Of a DNA stretch of 23,307 bases, positions 15,114-22,900 are shown one piece after another. How positions within the stretch are numbered: the first letter of the stretch is position 1; each line of letters begins with the position of its first letter. Position numbers and translations under genes: made by a program. Location of the stretch: positions 1 to 23,307 of the forward strand of contig JAEOTF010000430.1 of assembly GCA_016840025.1 (NCBI GenBank). The letters are read 5' to 3'. Source of the DNA: Candidatus Hodarchaeota archaeon (GTDB taxonomy: Archaea; Asgardarchaeota; Heimdallarchaeia; Hodarchaeales; YT1-039). The notes under the pieces are model-generated. The model searched no databases and was not told the origin of the DNA. It saw only the letters and a list, made by a program, of their open reading frames with translations.

Positions 15114-16079
15114 TCAGAGTCCACACTTGACCTTAAGCTCTTCCCAACGCTTATCAATATCTTCTTGAAAAGCGTTAATAAGGTCGGTGCGTTTCTTTGG
15201 TTTGAAAATATGACGGAAACGACCTTGTCTCGCAAGGAACTCTTCCACGGACCTTTTCTTATCGGGATTCCTTGCAATACGTTTGCTGGGGCCGTCCATT
15301 TGGTATTCGCCATCAATCACCTGGTAAAGTGGATGAATACAGGTTTCCACAGCTAAACGGTTTTCTTCAATGGATGTAGCTGGATCAAATCGTTGTCCAC
15401 GGGTACAACTCGCTTCAACAAGCATAAAAGCTGGTCCTTCGACATCTAGACCTGCCCTAACCTTCTGTATCAAATCTCTTGGATAAGAGGGCGTGGCTGT
15501 TGCTACAAAAGGAATACGATGGGCAACCACAATACTCACAAGATCTTTCTGGAACTGTGCTTTTCCTGGGATGACACTACCAGCAGGAGAAGTCGTTGTC
15601 GAGGAACTGAACGGAGTTGCACCACTTCGCTGTATACCCGTATTCATATAGGCACCGTTGTTATAACAAATGTATAGAAAGTCATGTCCGCGTTCTAGAG
15701 CGCCTGACAGGGCTTGTAGTCCAATATCAAAGGTTCCTCCATCTCCTCCGAACGCAATGATATCGATCTGCTCGTCTTTGATCATCCCTTTCTTTCGCAT
15801 GGTTTTATAGGCGGCTTCAATTCCTGCTGCCACTGCAGCTGCATTCTCAAAAGCGACATGAACCCACGGAACTTGCCAGGCAGAGAACGGATAGATTGTA
15901 GACGCCACTTCGAGACAACCAGTAGCATGTGCGATGACCGTTGGTTTATTGAATGCCATTGTGACCTGTCGCGCCATAGACCCTGCCGCGCATCCCGCAC
16001 AAAGTCTGTGACCGCCACTAAATTGCACCGGTTTCTTCACATAATCTTTCAGGGTCATTTTCTTTGTTTCTGTCGTCAT
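15114..16079 (-). CDS. porB: pyruvate:ferredoxin oxidoreductase (pyruvate synthase), beta subunit
   Basis: Carries thiamine diphosphate and a 4Fe-4S cluster; with PorG, PorD and PorA it interconverts pyruvate plus CoA with acetyl-CoA, CO2 and reduced ferredoxin (EC 1.2.7.1). From the ATG at 16079 (GGAGGT 6 bases upstream) 321 residues. Cluster cysteines are in CAGC (GHRLCAGCAAGS), ATGCLEVAS and ASCTRG. The ThDP motif runs from GGDGGTFDIG to YICYNNGAYMN, then TGIQRSGATPF. This last stretch favours pyruvate over 2-oxoglutarate as substrate. The frame is open 10 codons upstream into the end of porA, but the ribosome site fixes the start. The last 37 codons are repeated at 12984-13094 and may have come from an integrated element. 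Confidence 0.93.
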   Translation of the reverse strand: MTTETKKMTLKDYVKKPVQFSGGHRLCAGCAAGSMARQVTMAFNKPTVIAHATGCLEVASTIYPFSAWQVPWVHVAFENAAAVAAGIEAAYKTMRKKGMIKDEQIDIIAFGGDGGTFDIGLQALSGALERGHDFLYICYNNGAYMNTGIQRSGATPFSSSTTTSPAGSVIPGKAQFQKDLVSIVVAHRIPFVATATPSYPRDLIQKVRAGLDVEGPAFMLVEASCTRGQRFDPATSIEENRLAVETCIHPLYQVIDGEYQMDGPSKRIARNPDKKRSVEEFLARQGRFRHIFKPKKRTDLINAFQEDIDKRWEELKVKCGL

Positions 16080-16090
16080 TTTTTTACCTC

Positions 16091-17269
16091 CTATTCTCGA
16101 AGTCCCCACCAGAAGTACGGTAAGCTTTTTCCTTCATCAAATGCTTCCTTGGATCGTTCATAAATCTCAACCCACTCCGGTACTCTCGTATCTCTTCCAC
16201 CGAGACCTACACAATATTCCGCAATATGGGGGGTTAGATTTGCGTCGTATAAAGCGGATTTAACGTCCTGCCCTAGAATTCCACCGAGGTTGCCAAAAGT
16301 GTGGGCTCGCTCGACGCTAATGAGCCCTTTAAGGTTTTTAGCAGCGTCAGTAAATTCTTTTTCAAAGAATGGTCGATATACGCGGATTTTAATCAACCCA
16401 ACCTTTTCGCCATTTGCCCGTAGTTCATCAACTGCCGTCCGTGCGGTACCTGCACCTGACCCCATTGCTACGATGGCATATTCCGCGTCATCAATCATAT
16501 AAGTTTCAATGGGGCTGTACTCACGTCCAGTTAATTGAGTCCATTCTTTGAATGTTTCAAGAATGACCGGTTTAGAGCGGTCAACTGCATCTCGTATTTG
16601 CGCCCGCGCTTCCATATAATAGTCTTGGAGATGTAATAGCCCAATTGATACGGGATTAGCGGGGTCTAGTCGTAAAGCTGCTTTTCTCTCGCCGCCAAGG
16701 AATTTTATGGCTTCTTCTCGGGTCATGGGATAAATTCCTTCAATGGCGTGCGATATAATGAACCCATCAATTCCTACTGCTACTGGCAACTGAACTTCGG
16801 GGTGTTCACCCATTTTGAAGGCAAGGATTGTATGATCATAGGCTTCCTGATTCGTTTCGGCGAACAGACTTATCCATCCGCTGTCTCGGAGTAGTAGTTG
16901 GTCTGTTTGTTCCCCGTGTATGTTAATGGGGGCGGATATAGCACGGTTAGCTAGAGTCAGCACAATCGGACATCGCATGGTTGACGCGATCAGAACAATC
17001 TCATACATCAACATCAAGCCAGCTGAGGCGGTTGCTGTAAGTACCCGACCACCCGCAACACTAGCACCAATACATGCTGACATTGCCGAGTGTTCTGACT
17101 CAGTGCAGACATACTCGGTATCTACTTCGCCATCTGCTACGAAATCGGCAAATCGTTCAACAATAATAGTTTGAGGGGTGATGGGATATGCGGCAACAAC
17201 ATCAGGATTAACCGCTTTCGCTGCCAAAGCAATTGCATCGTCCCCAGTAACCGCGATTCTTTTTGCCAT
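16091..17269 (-). CDS. porA: pyruvate:ferredoxin oxidoreductase, alpha subunit
   Basis: 392 residues, the usual length of archaeal PorA. The N-terminal pyrimidine-binding domain has AAYPITPQTIIVERFAD and YVCTESEHSAMSACIGAS. The segment HGEQTDQLLLRDSGWISLFA matches the substrate/CoA region, with DSGW in place of the more common DTGW. The C-terminal transketolase-like domain includes IVAMGSGAGTARTAVDELR and GLGGRDTRVPEW. The ATG at 17269 lies one base after the porD stop, and its own stop is 11 bases before porB, so the genes are translationally packed. Paralogues for branched-chain 2-oxoacids look similar, so pyruvate as substrate is probable and not certain. Confidence 0.92.
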   Translation of the reverse strand: MAKRIAVTGDDAIALAAKAVNPDVVAAYPITPQTIIVERFADFVADGEVDTEYVCTESEHSAMSACIGASVAGGRVLTATASAGLMLMYEIVLIASTMRCPIVLTLANRAISAPINIHGEQTDQLLLRDSGWISLFAETNQEAYDHTILAFKMGEHPEVQLPVAVGIDGFIISHAIEGIYPMTREEAIKFLGGERKAALRLDPANPVSIGLLHLQDYYMEARAQIRDAVDRSKPVILETFKEWTQLTGREYSPIETYMIDDAEYAIVAMGSGAGTARTAVDELRANGEKVGLIKIRVYRPFFEKEFTDAAKNLKGLISVERAHTFGNLGGILGQDVKSALYDANLTPHIAEYCVGLGGRDTRVPEWVEIYERSKEAFDEGKSLPYFWWGLRE

Positions 17270-17270
17270 C

Positions 17271-17615
17271 TTAGATGTCCTCCATCACAATAGCTTTCTC
17301 AGGTTTCCCTCGACACTCATGAGCGCAGACGCCGCAACCTTTACAGTACTCGTAATTAAATTGAGGTTTTAGCTTTCCCTCTACTTCGATCATAGTAACT
17401 GCATTATCAGGACAGTAAAAATAGCAATTCAAACAACTAATGCAGTTCTCGTGAAGTGCATGGGGTCTTTTCGCTGCCCAACTGCCTGTTTCAAAAAAAC
17501 GGGATGTAGCTGGAGGAGTACTTCCTCCGATTGGGAGTTTCTTGTAGCCCCACCTTTCTTTTACCCATCTTTTGAAGTCTTCATCAGAAATATCGTTAGG
17601 TAAAACTTCTGGCAT
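17271..17615 (-). CDS. porD: pyruvate:ferredoxin oxidoreductase, delta subunit (2x 4Fe-4S ferredoxin)
   Basis: 114 residues. The C-terminal half is a bacterial-type ferredoxin with two cluster motifs, CISCLNCYFYCP (near residue 59) and CKGCGVCAHEC (near 91), passing electrons from the ThDP centre to the external ferredoxin. The N-terminal 50 residues (RWGYKKLPIGGSTPPATSRFFETGSW) are the usual extension that docks on the complex. The ATG at 17615 overlaps the porG stop (TAATG), and GGAGGT sits 9 bases upstream inside porG, so the two are coupled. Confidence 0.93.
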   Translation of the reverse strand: MPEVLPNDISDEDFKRWVKERWGYKKLPIGGSTPPATSRFFETGSWAAKRPHALHENCISCLNCYFYCPDNAVTMIEVEGKLKPQFNYEYCKGCGVCAHECRGKPEKAIVMEDI

Positions 17616-18193
17616 TAAAAAGTTACCTCCTCAAATGATCGCTTGATAGCTTTAACATTTTTCTCCGCAACGGCTCCTTTTGCCTTAAAACGGCTTTTAA
17701 TGGCAGTTTCAAGAGCATCCATCGTAATAATATTTCCTTCCGTCATTTTTATCATTGCACCGAGAATTGCTGTATTTGTAACTGAAAGTCCAATCTCTTC
17801 TTCGGCTATCTGTGATGCGTCTACAAATCCGTACATTACATCTGGTCGTGCTTTACGGATGTTTTGAATTGCATCTGCTTCGGGCTCATCACTGTTGATA
17901 AGCATAAGTCCGCCTTTTTTAAGCCCTTTTGCTACATCCACCTGTCCTAAGAGCGTGGGGTCTTGAATAACTACAATATCTGGGTCAGTGACCTCACACT
18001 TCTCATAAAATTGTTCTTTGCTCACACGCGCAAATGCAGCAATAGGCGCGCCTGACCGTTCAGGGCCGAATGTTGGGAAGGCATGCACATATTTGTCTTC
18101 CTCTAAAGCAGCTTCTGCTATGAGATAGCTGCTAGTCATAACACCCTGACCGCCGCGCCCGTGTAATCGAATATCTATTATTTCTGCGGTCAT
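17615..18193 (-). CDS. porG: pyruvate:ferredoxin oxidoreductase, gamma subunit
   Basis: First gene of the porGDAB operon; 192 residues from the ATG at 18193. The frame can be extended to TTG 18208 or ATG 18202, but GGAG 9 bases before 18193 and the family start (AEIIDIRLHGRGGQGVMTSS) favour this codon. Signature parts are RLHGRGGQGV, FPTFGPERSGAPIAAFARVS, IVVIQDPTLL and a C-terminal helix (ETAIKSRFKAKGAVAEKNVKA). This subunit forms the domain that contacts CoA and the alpha chain. The gene order gamma, delta, alpha, beta is that of Pyrococcus and Thermotoga pyruvate oxidoreductases. Confidence 0.93.
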   Translation of the reverse strand: MTAEIIDIRLHGRGGQGVMTSSYLIAEAALEEDKYVHAFPTFGPERSGAPIAAFARVSKEQFYEKCEVTDPDIVVIQDPTLLGQVDVAKGLKKGGLMLINSDEPEADAIQNIRKARPDVMYGFVDASQIAEEEIGLSVTNTAILGAMIKMTEGNIITMDALETAIKSRFKAKGAVAEKNVKAIKRSFEEVTF

Positions 18194-18408
18194 TTTAAAC
18201 ATCTCCAATAAAAATATGCCAAAGTAGCTGATCTTCTTGGTGAGATTAAAATAGCTTGCTTATTCATATTTCTTTTAACTGAAATCCCTATTCTGATAGG
18301 AACTAAACAAAAAGTAGTAATTATCTGTATTTAACAGATTTAGTTGGAATTTTAACTGCTAACTAGGTAGTAGGAATACCCCTGTTTTAAATTTAGATTA
18401 ATAAAGAT
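18194..18408. other. 215-base spacer upstream of porG
   Basis: AT-rich; it should contain the por operon promoter (minus strand) and the 3' end of nothing else, since the next gene is also on the minus strand and ends at 18409. TATTTTTATTGG close to porG and AAAGAAATATG near 18270 are weak TATA candidates. No repeat or RNA was seen. Confidence 0.35.
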
Positions 18409-20625
18409 TTAATTATCCATTAACTCTTCGATACGCCCTTCATACTGTTCTTGAAAAGCCTGGTATGTCTCTTCTACTGATATGAAAACTGTTTTTTGAG
18501 AGGTAATACTCGGACGGAGAAACAGGGGCAACCATTTGCGTTGTATTTTGTGATTGAGCTCATGGTAGCCTTGTTGGCTGATCGAATAAATTTGATGAAC
18601 TTGGGTAACAAGGTCTTCCACCTCGTTAAGATGGGCTTGCTCGGACAGCAGTCTGAGTTTTTCCTGAAGCTGCTGGAGCTGATACTGTAATTGTGCGTGC
18701 TTATGTTGCAGTTCTGATCGCAGCTGGAGTAAATAAAAAGCAATAACACCTCCCCATATACTCAGCACTATCAATAAGATGAGAAGTCCTCGGGTCAACG
18801 GATTGTCCCACAGCGTGCGAGGATTCCCCCACCACCCACGATCCAGCCCATCTGGGAAAAAATCATTATCCGAATCTTGATCATGGGGGTCAGTTCCGAG
18901 CTGGTACTCCTGTAAGTTAGTAAGTCCATCCTTGTCGGGATCTTGGGAAGCGTCGCGGGGGTTAGTAGCATTCAGTCCCATCTGGTACTCCCACAGATTG
19001 GGCATCCCGTCCTGATCGAGGTCGCGTGCTGCATCGTTCCACGTGACATTCAAGCCCATTCGGTACTCCCACAAATTCGGCATCCCGTCCTCATCAAAAT
19101 CTAAGATGTCTACAAGGGGATAAAAGTCTGTGGCATTCGCCAATCCTGCGAGAGGATAAAAGCCTGTTCCCGCATAGTCTGACCAATAGTTTCCTTCCCT
19201 AGTACTCTCCTCATGCCACAGATTATTGAGTCCGTCATCACGGGCTTGCGGAGTTCCTATTGAATTAGCGAGGAACGTATTATGATGGAACTGATTATTC
19301 GCGGAACTTGTGTCGATAATCCCTCCCTCATAGCGATTTTCGAGGAAAAGATTCTCATCGACCCAACAATGGTCAGAGTCTTGCACGAAAAGCCCGTAAG
19401 AATTGTTGTAACAGCTATTATGATGTATTGTGGAATTTGCGGTCTCCTGAATTGTAATCCCTGTGTGGTTGTTATGACTACAGCGGTTATGCTGAACCGA
19501 CGAATTTGGTACCCTTAACAGGAAGATCCCAGTTTGGTTATTATGCGATAGGTGATTCTGAGCGACTGTAGCGTACTGAGAACTCCGAAGGATAATTCCA
19601 TTTTCTTCATTAGAACTACAGATATTGTTCTCAATTGTTAACAAATCTGAAGATGAGAGATAGAATCCGTTCTCATTATTGTGACAGGTATTGTTTACAA
19701 CTGTCAAGGCTTCACAAAGAATAGTCTTGACACCGTTGTAGTAATTTTTATAATAAACATTACCAACCATCATTCCACCGCTAGTATTGCTTAGGAAAAT
19801 CCCATCATCATTGAAGCTGCAATTGTTATTCACAATCATTGGAGCCTCTGTCTGATAGAAATAGATCCCTTCCTCTCCATTGTAGTCACAAGTGTTGTTG
19901 ATAACTGTCACATTTCCAGAGTCACCTACAGTGATGCCTGTAACATAATTTTGAATATTGACATTGTTAGCGACGACAGAATTAGGAGAACGGTCGAGGC
20001 CGAGTCCCTTGATGTTGTTATAACAAGTATTGTTAATTATTACAGAAAAAGGCACATCCGTGAGATAGATCCCAGCATAGCTCGCTTGGCAGAAGTTATT
20101 CTCAACAGTTACCGTAGCAGTGGTAATATTCCAAATATGAATCCCATAATAGTAATCATATAAATAAGACCAACCATGAGCTTCTACCCAGCAGTCACGG
20201 ATGATAAAATGACGGGTTGTCCTGGTAATTGCGATAGCGTCTTGTCGAGTGCTATTGATGTACCATCCTTCCAAAATATACGGCGTAGCTGCTGTACCAT
20301 CCCCGCTAACCGCTGTCGCGGCTAACGCCGTATCATTTGCGATACGAATCGGTGCATGAGGTGTATATGTGAGAACAGAGGGCATTTGTGGGACAAGTTG
20401 TGCAGGATGCGGGAGTGCAGCGCTGCGCGATCTCAACGAGACAAAAGCAGACGCAGTGGGAAATTGAGCTGAATCAGAGGAGTTTATTCGATAAGACTCT
20501 GCTCCATGCCTTGTAGAACTGACCGAAGCACAGTGAAGAAAGACCATAGAAACGATACAAATCAATATGCTCACAGTGAAAATTAACCAAAGAAGAATGG
20601 TTATATGAATCCCTTTTATTTTCAA
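18409..20625 (-). CDS. NosD-like beta-helix surface protein with Ca-binding repeats, anchor and coiled coil
   Basis: 738 residues. An N-terminal hydrophobic segment (about 8-32) is followed by a low-complexity stretch to about 110. Next is a right-handed parallel beta-helix (about 115-480) built of NosD/CASH-type repeats (NNxCxxNxxGI, about 22-23 residues each). Then come three calcium-type repeats (DFDEDGMPNLWEYRMGLN, DLDQDGMPNLWEYQMGLN, DPDKDGLTNLQEYQLGT) ending in DQDSDNDFFPDGLD. A membrane segment (about 613-633) leads to a roughly 50-residue coiled coil that ends the cytoplasmic part. So the helix should be outside and the coiled coil inside. The start is the TTG at 20625, needed to keep the N-terminal hydrophobic part. 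Such beta-helices bind or modify polysaccharides; the substrate is unknown. Confidence 0.85.
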   Translation of the reverse strand: MKIKGIHITILLWLIFTVSILICIVSMVFLHCASVSSTRHGAESYRINSSDSAQFPTASAFVSLRSRSAALPHPAQLVPQMPSVLTYTPHAPIRIANDTALAATAVSGDGTAATPYILEGWYINSTRQDAIAITRTTRHFIIRDCWVEAHGWSYLYDYYYGIHIWNITTATVTVENNFCQASYAGIYLTDVPFSVIINNTCYNNIKGLGLDRSPNSVVANNVNIQNYVTGITVGDSGNVTVINNTCDYNGEEGIYFYQTEAPMIVNNNCSFNDDGIFLSNTSGGMMVGNVYYKNYYNGVKTILCEALTVVNNTCHNNENGFYLSSSDLLTIENNICSSNEENGIILRSSQYATVAQNHLSHNNQTGIFLLRVPNSSVQHNRCSHNNHTGITIQETANSTIHHNSCYNNSYGLFVQDSDHCWVDENLFLENRYEGGIIDTSSANNQFHHNTFLANSIGTPQARDDGLNNLWHEESTREGNYWSDYAGTGFYPLAGLANATDFYPLVDILDFDEDGMPNLWEYRMGLNVTWNDAARDLDQDGMPNLWEYQMGLNATNPRDASQDPDKDGLTNLQEYQLGTDPHDQDSDNDFFPDGLDRGWWGNPRTLWDNPLTRGLLILLIVLSIWGGVIAFYLLQLRSELQHKHAQLQYQLQQLQEKLRLLSEQAHLNEVEDLVTQVHQIYSISQQGYHELNHKIQRKWLPLFLRPSITSQKTVFISVEETYQAFQEQYEGRIEELMDN
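18905..19115 (-). repeat. tandem calcium-motif repeats within the beta-helix gene
   Basis: Two units with 78-base spacing (GGTACTCCC at 18984 and 19062 on the plus strand) are nearly identical over about 40 bases around GGCATCCCGTCCT. A third, more divergent unit lies to the left. They encode the DxDxDGxxNLxEY repeats. Confidence 0.65.
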
Positions 20626-20971
20626 TCCCTCGGATATTGATAATAGTGAACCCGTATTTATTACTTACTGGTTTTGATTGCTGTAGAATTTCATTGAATT
20701 CTCTTAATGCTGTATTAGGGCTATATTAAACTGTATGTTATAAAGTAAAAGGGCATATTAAGCGGTTCTTTTCAATTGTTTGTAATAGCAAGCTAAAAGT
20801 GCGCCTATACTATCTAAAAGCCCTTTCTGCAGCTAAAACAGGTGTTTGGATTATGCGTTTGCTATGATTTGTAATCAATAGATAACACACAGTTTTTCTA
20901 GCATAGAAGTCATTCTTGAATTTTGTAATACTTTAATAGATAAAGAAACAGAATATTGGAAATAAACTAGA
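20626..20971. other. 346-base divergent spacer
   Basis: It lies between the divergent beta-helix and Uma2-like genes, so it should hold both promoters. A minus-strand TATA candidate is AATAAATA near 20656-20663, about 35 bases before the TTG start. No gene, RNA or clear repeat was found. Confidence 0.45.
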
Positions 20972-21571
20972 GTGATAGTATTGCTTATTGTTTCTCATTC
21001 TAATCGGTCAATTACCTTGTCTCCTGATTCAATTATTATCATTAAGAATGCATCAGAATCAGACTATTTTGAATTAGCTAATGAAGACTTAAAGCTAGAG
21101 TTTGACGGAGAGTGCCTTTATATCCATTCGCCTGCGACTAAAAGACACGAAAAGCTTGTATATAAACTTTTGAAATATTTTGAAAAATATTTTGAACTAC
21201 ATCCTGACCTAGGAGAAGCACTTGGTTCACGATTCGCTTTAAGACTCCCAACAGGAAAACGCCCTGAGCCAGATATTGTAGTTGTCCCAGTGGACACTGT
21301 AAAGGAGACAGATTCTATTTTTAAAGGAATACCGCTGTTGCTCATTGAAATCTTATCTCCAACAACACGGGATCACGATTTATATAATAAGAGAGAATGG
21401 TATATGGACGCTTTTGTTCCTGAGATTTGGTATATAGATTTGGAAGAAAAAAAAGTGATTACTGTTCGAAAGGAGCACTCAGATGAATATATTGTTCAAG
21501 AGAATGTTAAAGGAAAAGTCGAGAGTCAGATTCTTCCAGGTTTTGAAATTGAAATAGAAGAGTTATTCTAA
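20972..21571 (+). CDS. Uma2-family (PD-(D/E)xK-fold) putative nuclease
   Basis: About 199 residues with the Uma2 core. The motifs are DLKLEFDGECLYIHSPATKRHEK, GSRFALRLPTGKRPEPDIVVV (Asp of the PD motif), LLLIEILSPTTRDHDLYNKREWY (Glu and Lys of the active site), PEIWYIDLEEKKV, and the usual end LPGFEIEIEELF. All nuclease-fold residues are present. Uma2 proteins are very abundant in cyanobacteria and of unknown biological role. The GTG at 20972 gives an N-terminus with a hydrophobic start; a TTG at 20981 is an alternative, and the core begins only around residue 25. It stands alone, with no partner methylase or toxin, so a restriction role has no support from context. Confidence 0.85.
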   Translation: MIVLLIVSHSNRSITLSPDSIIIIKNASESDYFELANEDLKLEFDGECLYIHSPATKRHEKLVYKLLKYFEKYFELHPDLGEALGSRFALRLPTGKRPEPDIVVVPVDTVKETDSIFKGIPLLLIEILSPTTRDHDLYNKREWYMDAFVPEIWYIDLEEKKVITVRKEHSDEYIVQENVKGKVESQILPGFEIEIEELF

Positions 21572-21654
21572 TCAATACCGTTCCATTCCTTAGCCATATC
21601 GCAGAATCCCCCCTAATCTTGAAGCCTTTAACTCTGTAAGTATCTTTATTTTCG

Positions 21655-22887
21655 TTATTTGCGACTAAATTTTGACGAACTTGGTCGCCAGTAATGTGGG
21701 AAATAATAAATGTCCCCTTCATCGTAGGAGGGGACTTTTCGAGCAATTCCTTGTTCTGTAAACTGTTCTAGAACTTCTTTAGATCTTGAAGGTCTCCATC
21801 CTGTTTGCTGGCTTAATTCAGGAACAGAAATCTCTCCAGAGATCTTAACTAATTCTAAAACTTTGACAGCATCTTCTTGGATGGATTTTACTTTAATAAT
21901 GCGCCCTGTAGATGTTTTTTCTACCTTAAAGTACCCCCTTTTGGCCAAAAGATCAATTAAAGTGCTGGTTTTTTCAAAGGTTAGATTAGGAATCGTATTT
22001 ATTTGTGCTAAATGTTCTATGATTTCCCTTTCCTTGATTTCATCTTTATGATTGGCTACAAATCGGATGATTTCGGCTGAAATACGTTCATCTTCTGAGG
22101 TATCTATCTTTTGTTTCAAATTAGCTACAAGAAGTGAATTAATGTTTTCTTCGGCTGCAATTAAATCAAGAAGTTCCATCATCTGTTTATGCAGCGGTGT
22201 CCAAGGCTCAGGATAAAAGCTATGTTTTAAGATTAGGTCAAGCAGTTGATTGACTCTCTTCGGTTTTTTCTTTAGGGTCAGCTGTCTAATTGTTTCTAGA
22301 ATGTACTCAATTTCTCTTCTCTCAGTACTTTGTATATCTCTCCCAGCTTTTTCAAGGAGATCTCTAGCTCTTATCCCTATCTCTATAATTCGAATAGGAG
22401 ACATTCTACTTCTCAGATATTGTCCTCGAAGGGTTAGGAAAATTTTGGCTGCATCAGCATAGTATGATTTTGCTGCTATACCATTCCTTTTTTTCCTTAA
22501 TAATATGTCTCCAAGTTTCTCTAAGGCTGTGGCTTCTTCTAATAGCTCTTCATTATCGCGATGGTAATTTCTGATTATTTGGAGAGCACTAATATAGTCA
22601 GCAACAATTTTTTTGATGACTTCTTTACTTTTAGAAGTCTTTGTTTTGAAAGCTTTTGAGGTAATATCTTCAATCTCCTCAAAAATCACCGAAGGTGAAC
22701 TGGAATTTTGTAATGATACACAAAATAGATGTAGTGAATTATAATAACATTCTAATGCTTTATCTCTATTTTCTTCTCGAAAAAAGCAATCTCCTGCTTC
22801 TTCATATAAAAGTGCTGCTTTTTCGGGCTCTTTCGAAAACCTACCCAGTTTTTTCCTAGCCTGTTTTTCAAGTTCTTTACAAGTCAT
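21655..22887 (-). CDS. TPR protein with tandem winged helices, C-terminus like EAP30/Vps22 (ESCRT-II)
   Basis: 410 residues from the ATG at 22887 (a TTG lies two codons earlier). The N-terminal 250 residues are TPR/SNAP-like helical hairpins (AALLYEEAGDCFFREENRDK, LEKLGDILLRKKRNGIA). Two winged helices follow (about 255-335 and 340-405). The last one, with VLELVKISGEISVPELSQ, GWRPSRSKEVLEQFTEQG and IYYFPHYW, follows the pattern of the C-terminal winged helix of eukaryotic SNF8/Vps22 (VL, VTVSEIK, W..ERARQVLEHLLKEGLA, YWLP). The first contains RGYFKVEKTSTGRIIKV, like the GGTYLI turn there. Vps22 itself has a helical hairpin and not TPRs, so an ESCRT role is inference; a PCI-like or DNA-binding TPR protein is the alternative. 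It starts 13 bases after the upstream winged-helix gene. Confidence 0.75.
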   Translation of the reverse strand: MTCKELEKQARKKLGRFSKEPEKAALLYEEAGDCFFREENRDKALECYYNSLHLFCVSLQNSSSPSVIFEEIEDITSKAFKTKTSKSKEVIKKIVADYISALQIIRNYHRDNEELLEEATALEKLGDILLRKKRNGIAAKSYYADAAKIFLTLRGQYLRSRMSPIRIIEIGIRARDLLEKAGRDIQSTERREIEYILETIRQLTLKKKPKRVNQLLDLILKHSFYPEPWTPLHKQMMELLDLIAAEENINSLLVANLKQKIDTSEDERISAEIIRFVANHKDEIKEREIIEHLAQINTIPNLTFEKTSTLIDLLAKRGYFKVEKTSTGRIIKVKSIQEDAVKVLELVKISGEISVPELSQQTGWRPSRSKEVLEQFTEQGIARKVPSYDEGDIYYFPHYWRPSSSKFSRK

Positions 22888-22900
22888 CTTCAAAAATCAC

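Noticed and set aside
15114..18193. 2-oxoglutarate or 2-oxoisovalerate oxidoreductase instead of pyruvate oxidoreductase
   Set aside because: Gene order gamma, delta, alpha, beta and the PorB stretch MNTGIQRSGATPF favour pyruvate, though a branched-chain paralogue cannot be fully excluded from sequence alone.
19282..20163. Short repeated strings in the beta-helix gene that might suggest a CRISPR array
   Set aside because: The spacing is that of beta-helix coils, the repeats are degenerate and in frame, and there are no cas genes.
21536..21571. FEIEIE tail of the Uma2-like protein as a third copy of the Hsp20-type motif
   Set aside because: LPGFEI followed by an acidic ending is common at the end of Uma2 proteins, so the likeness is taken as chance.
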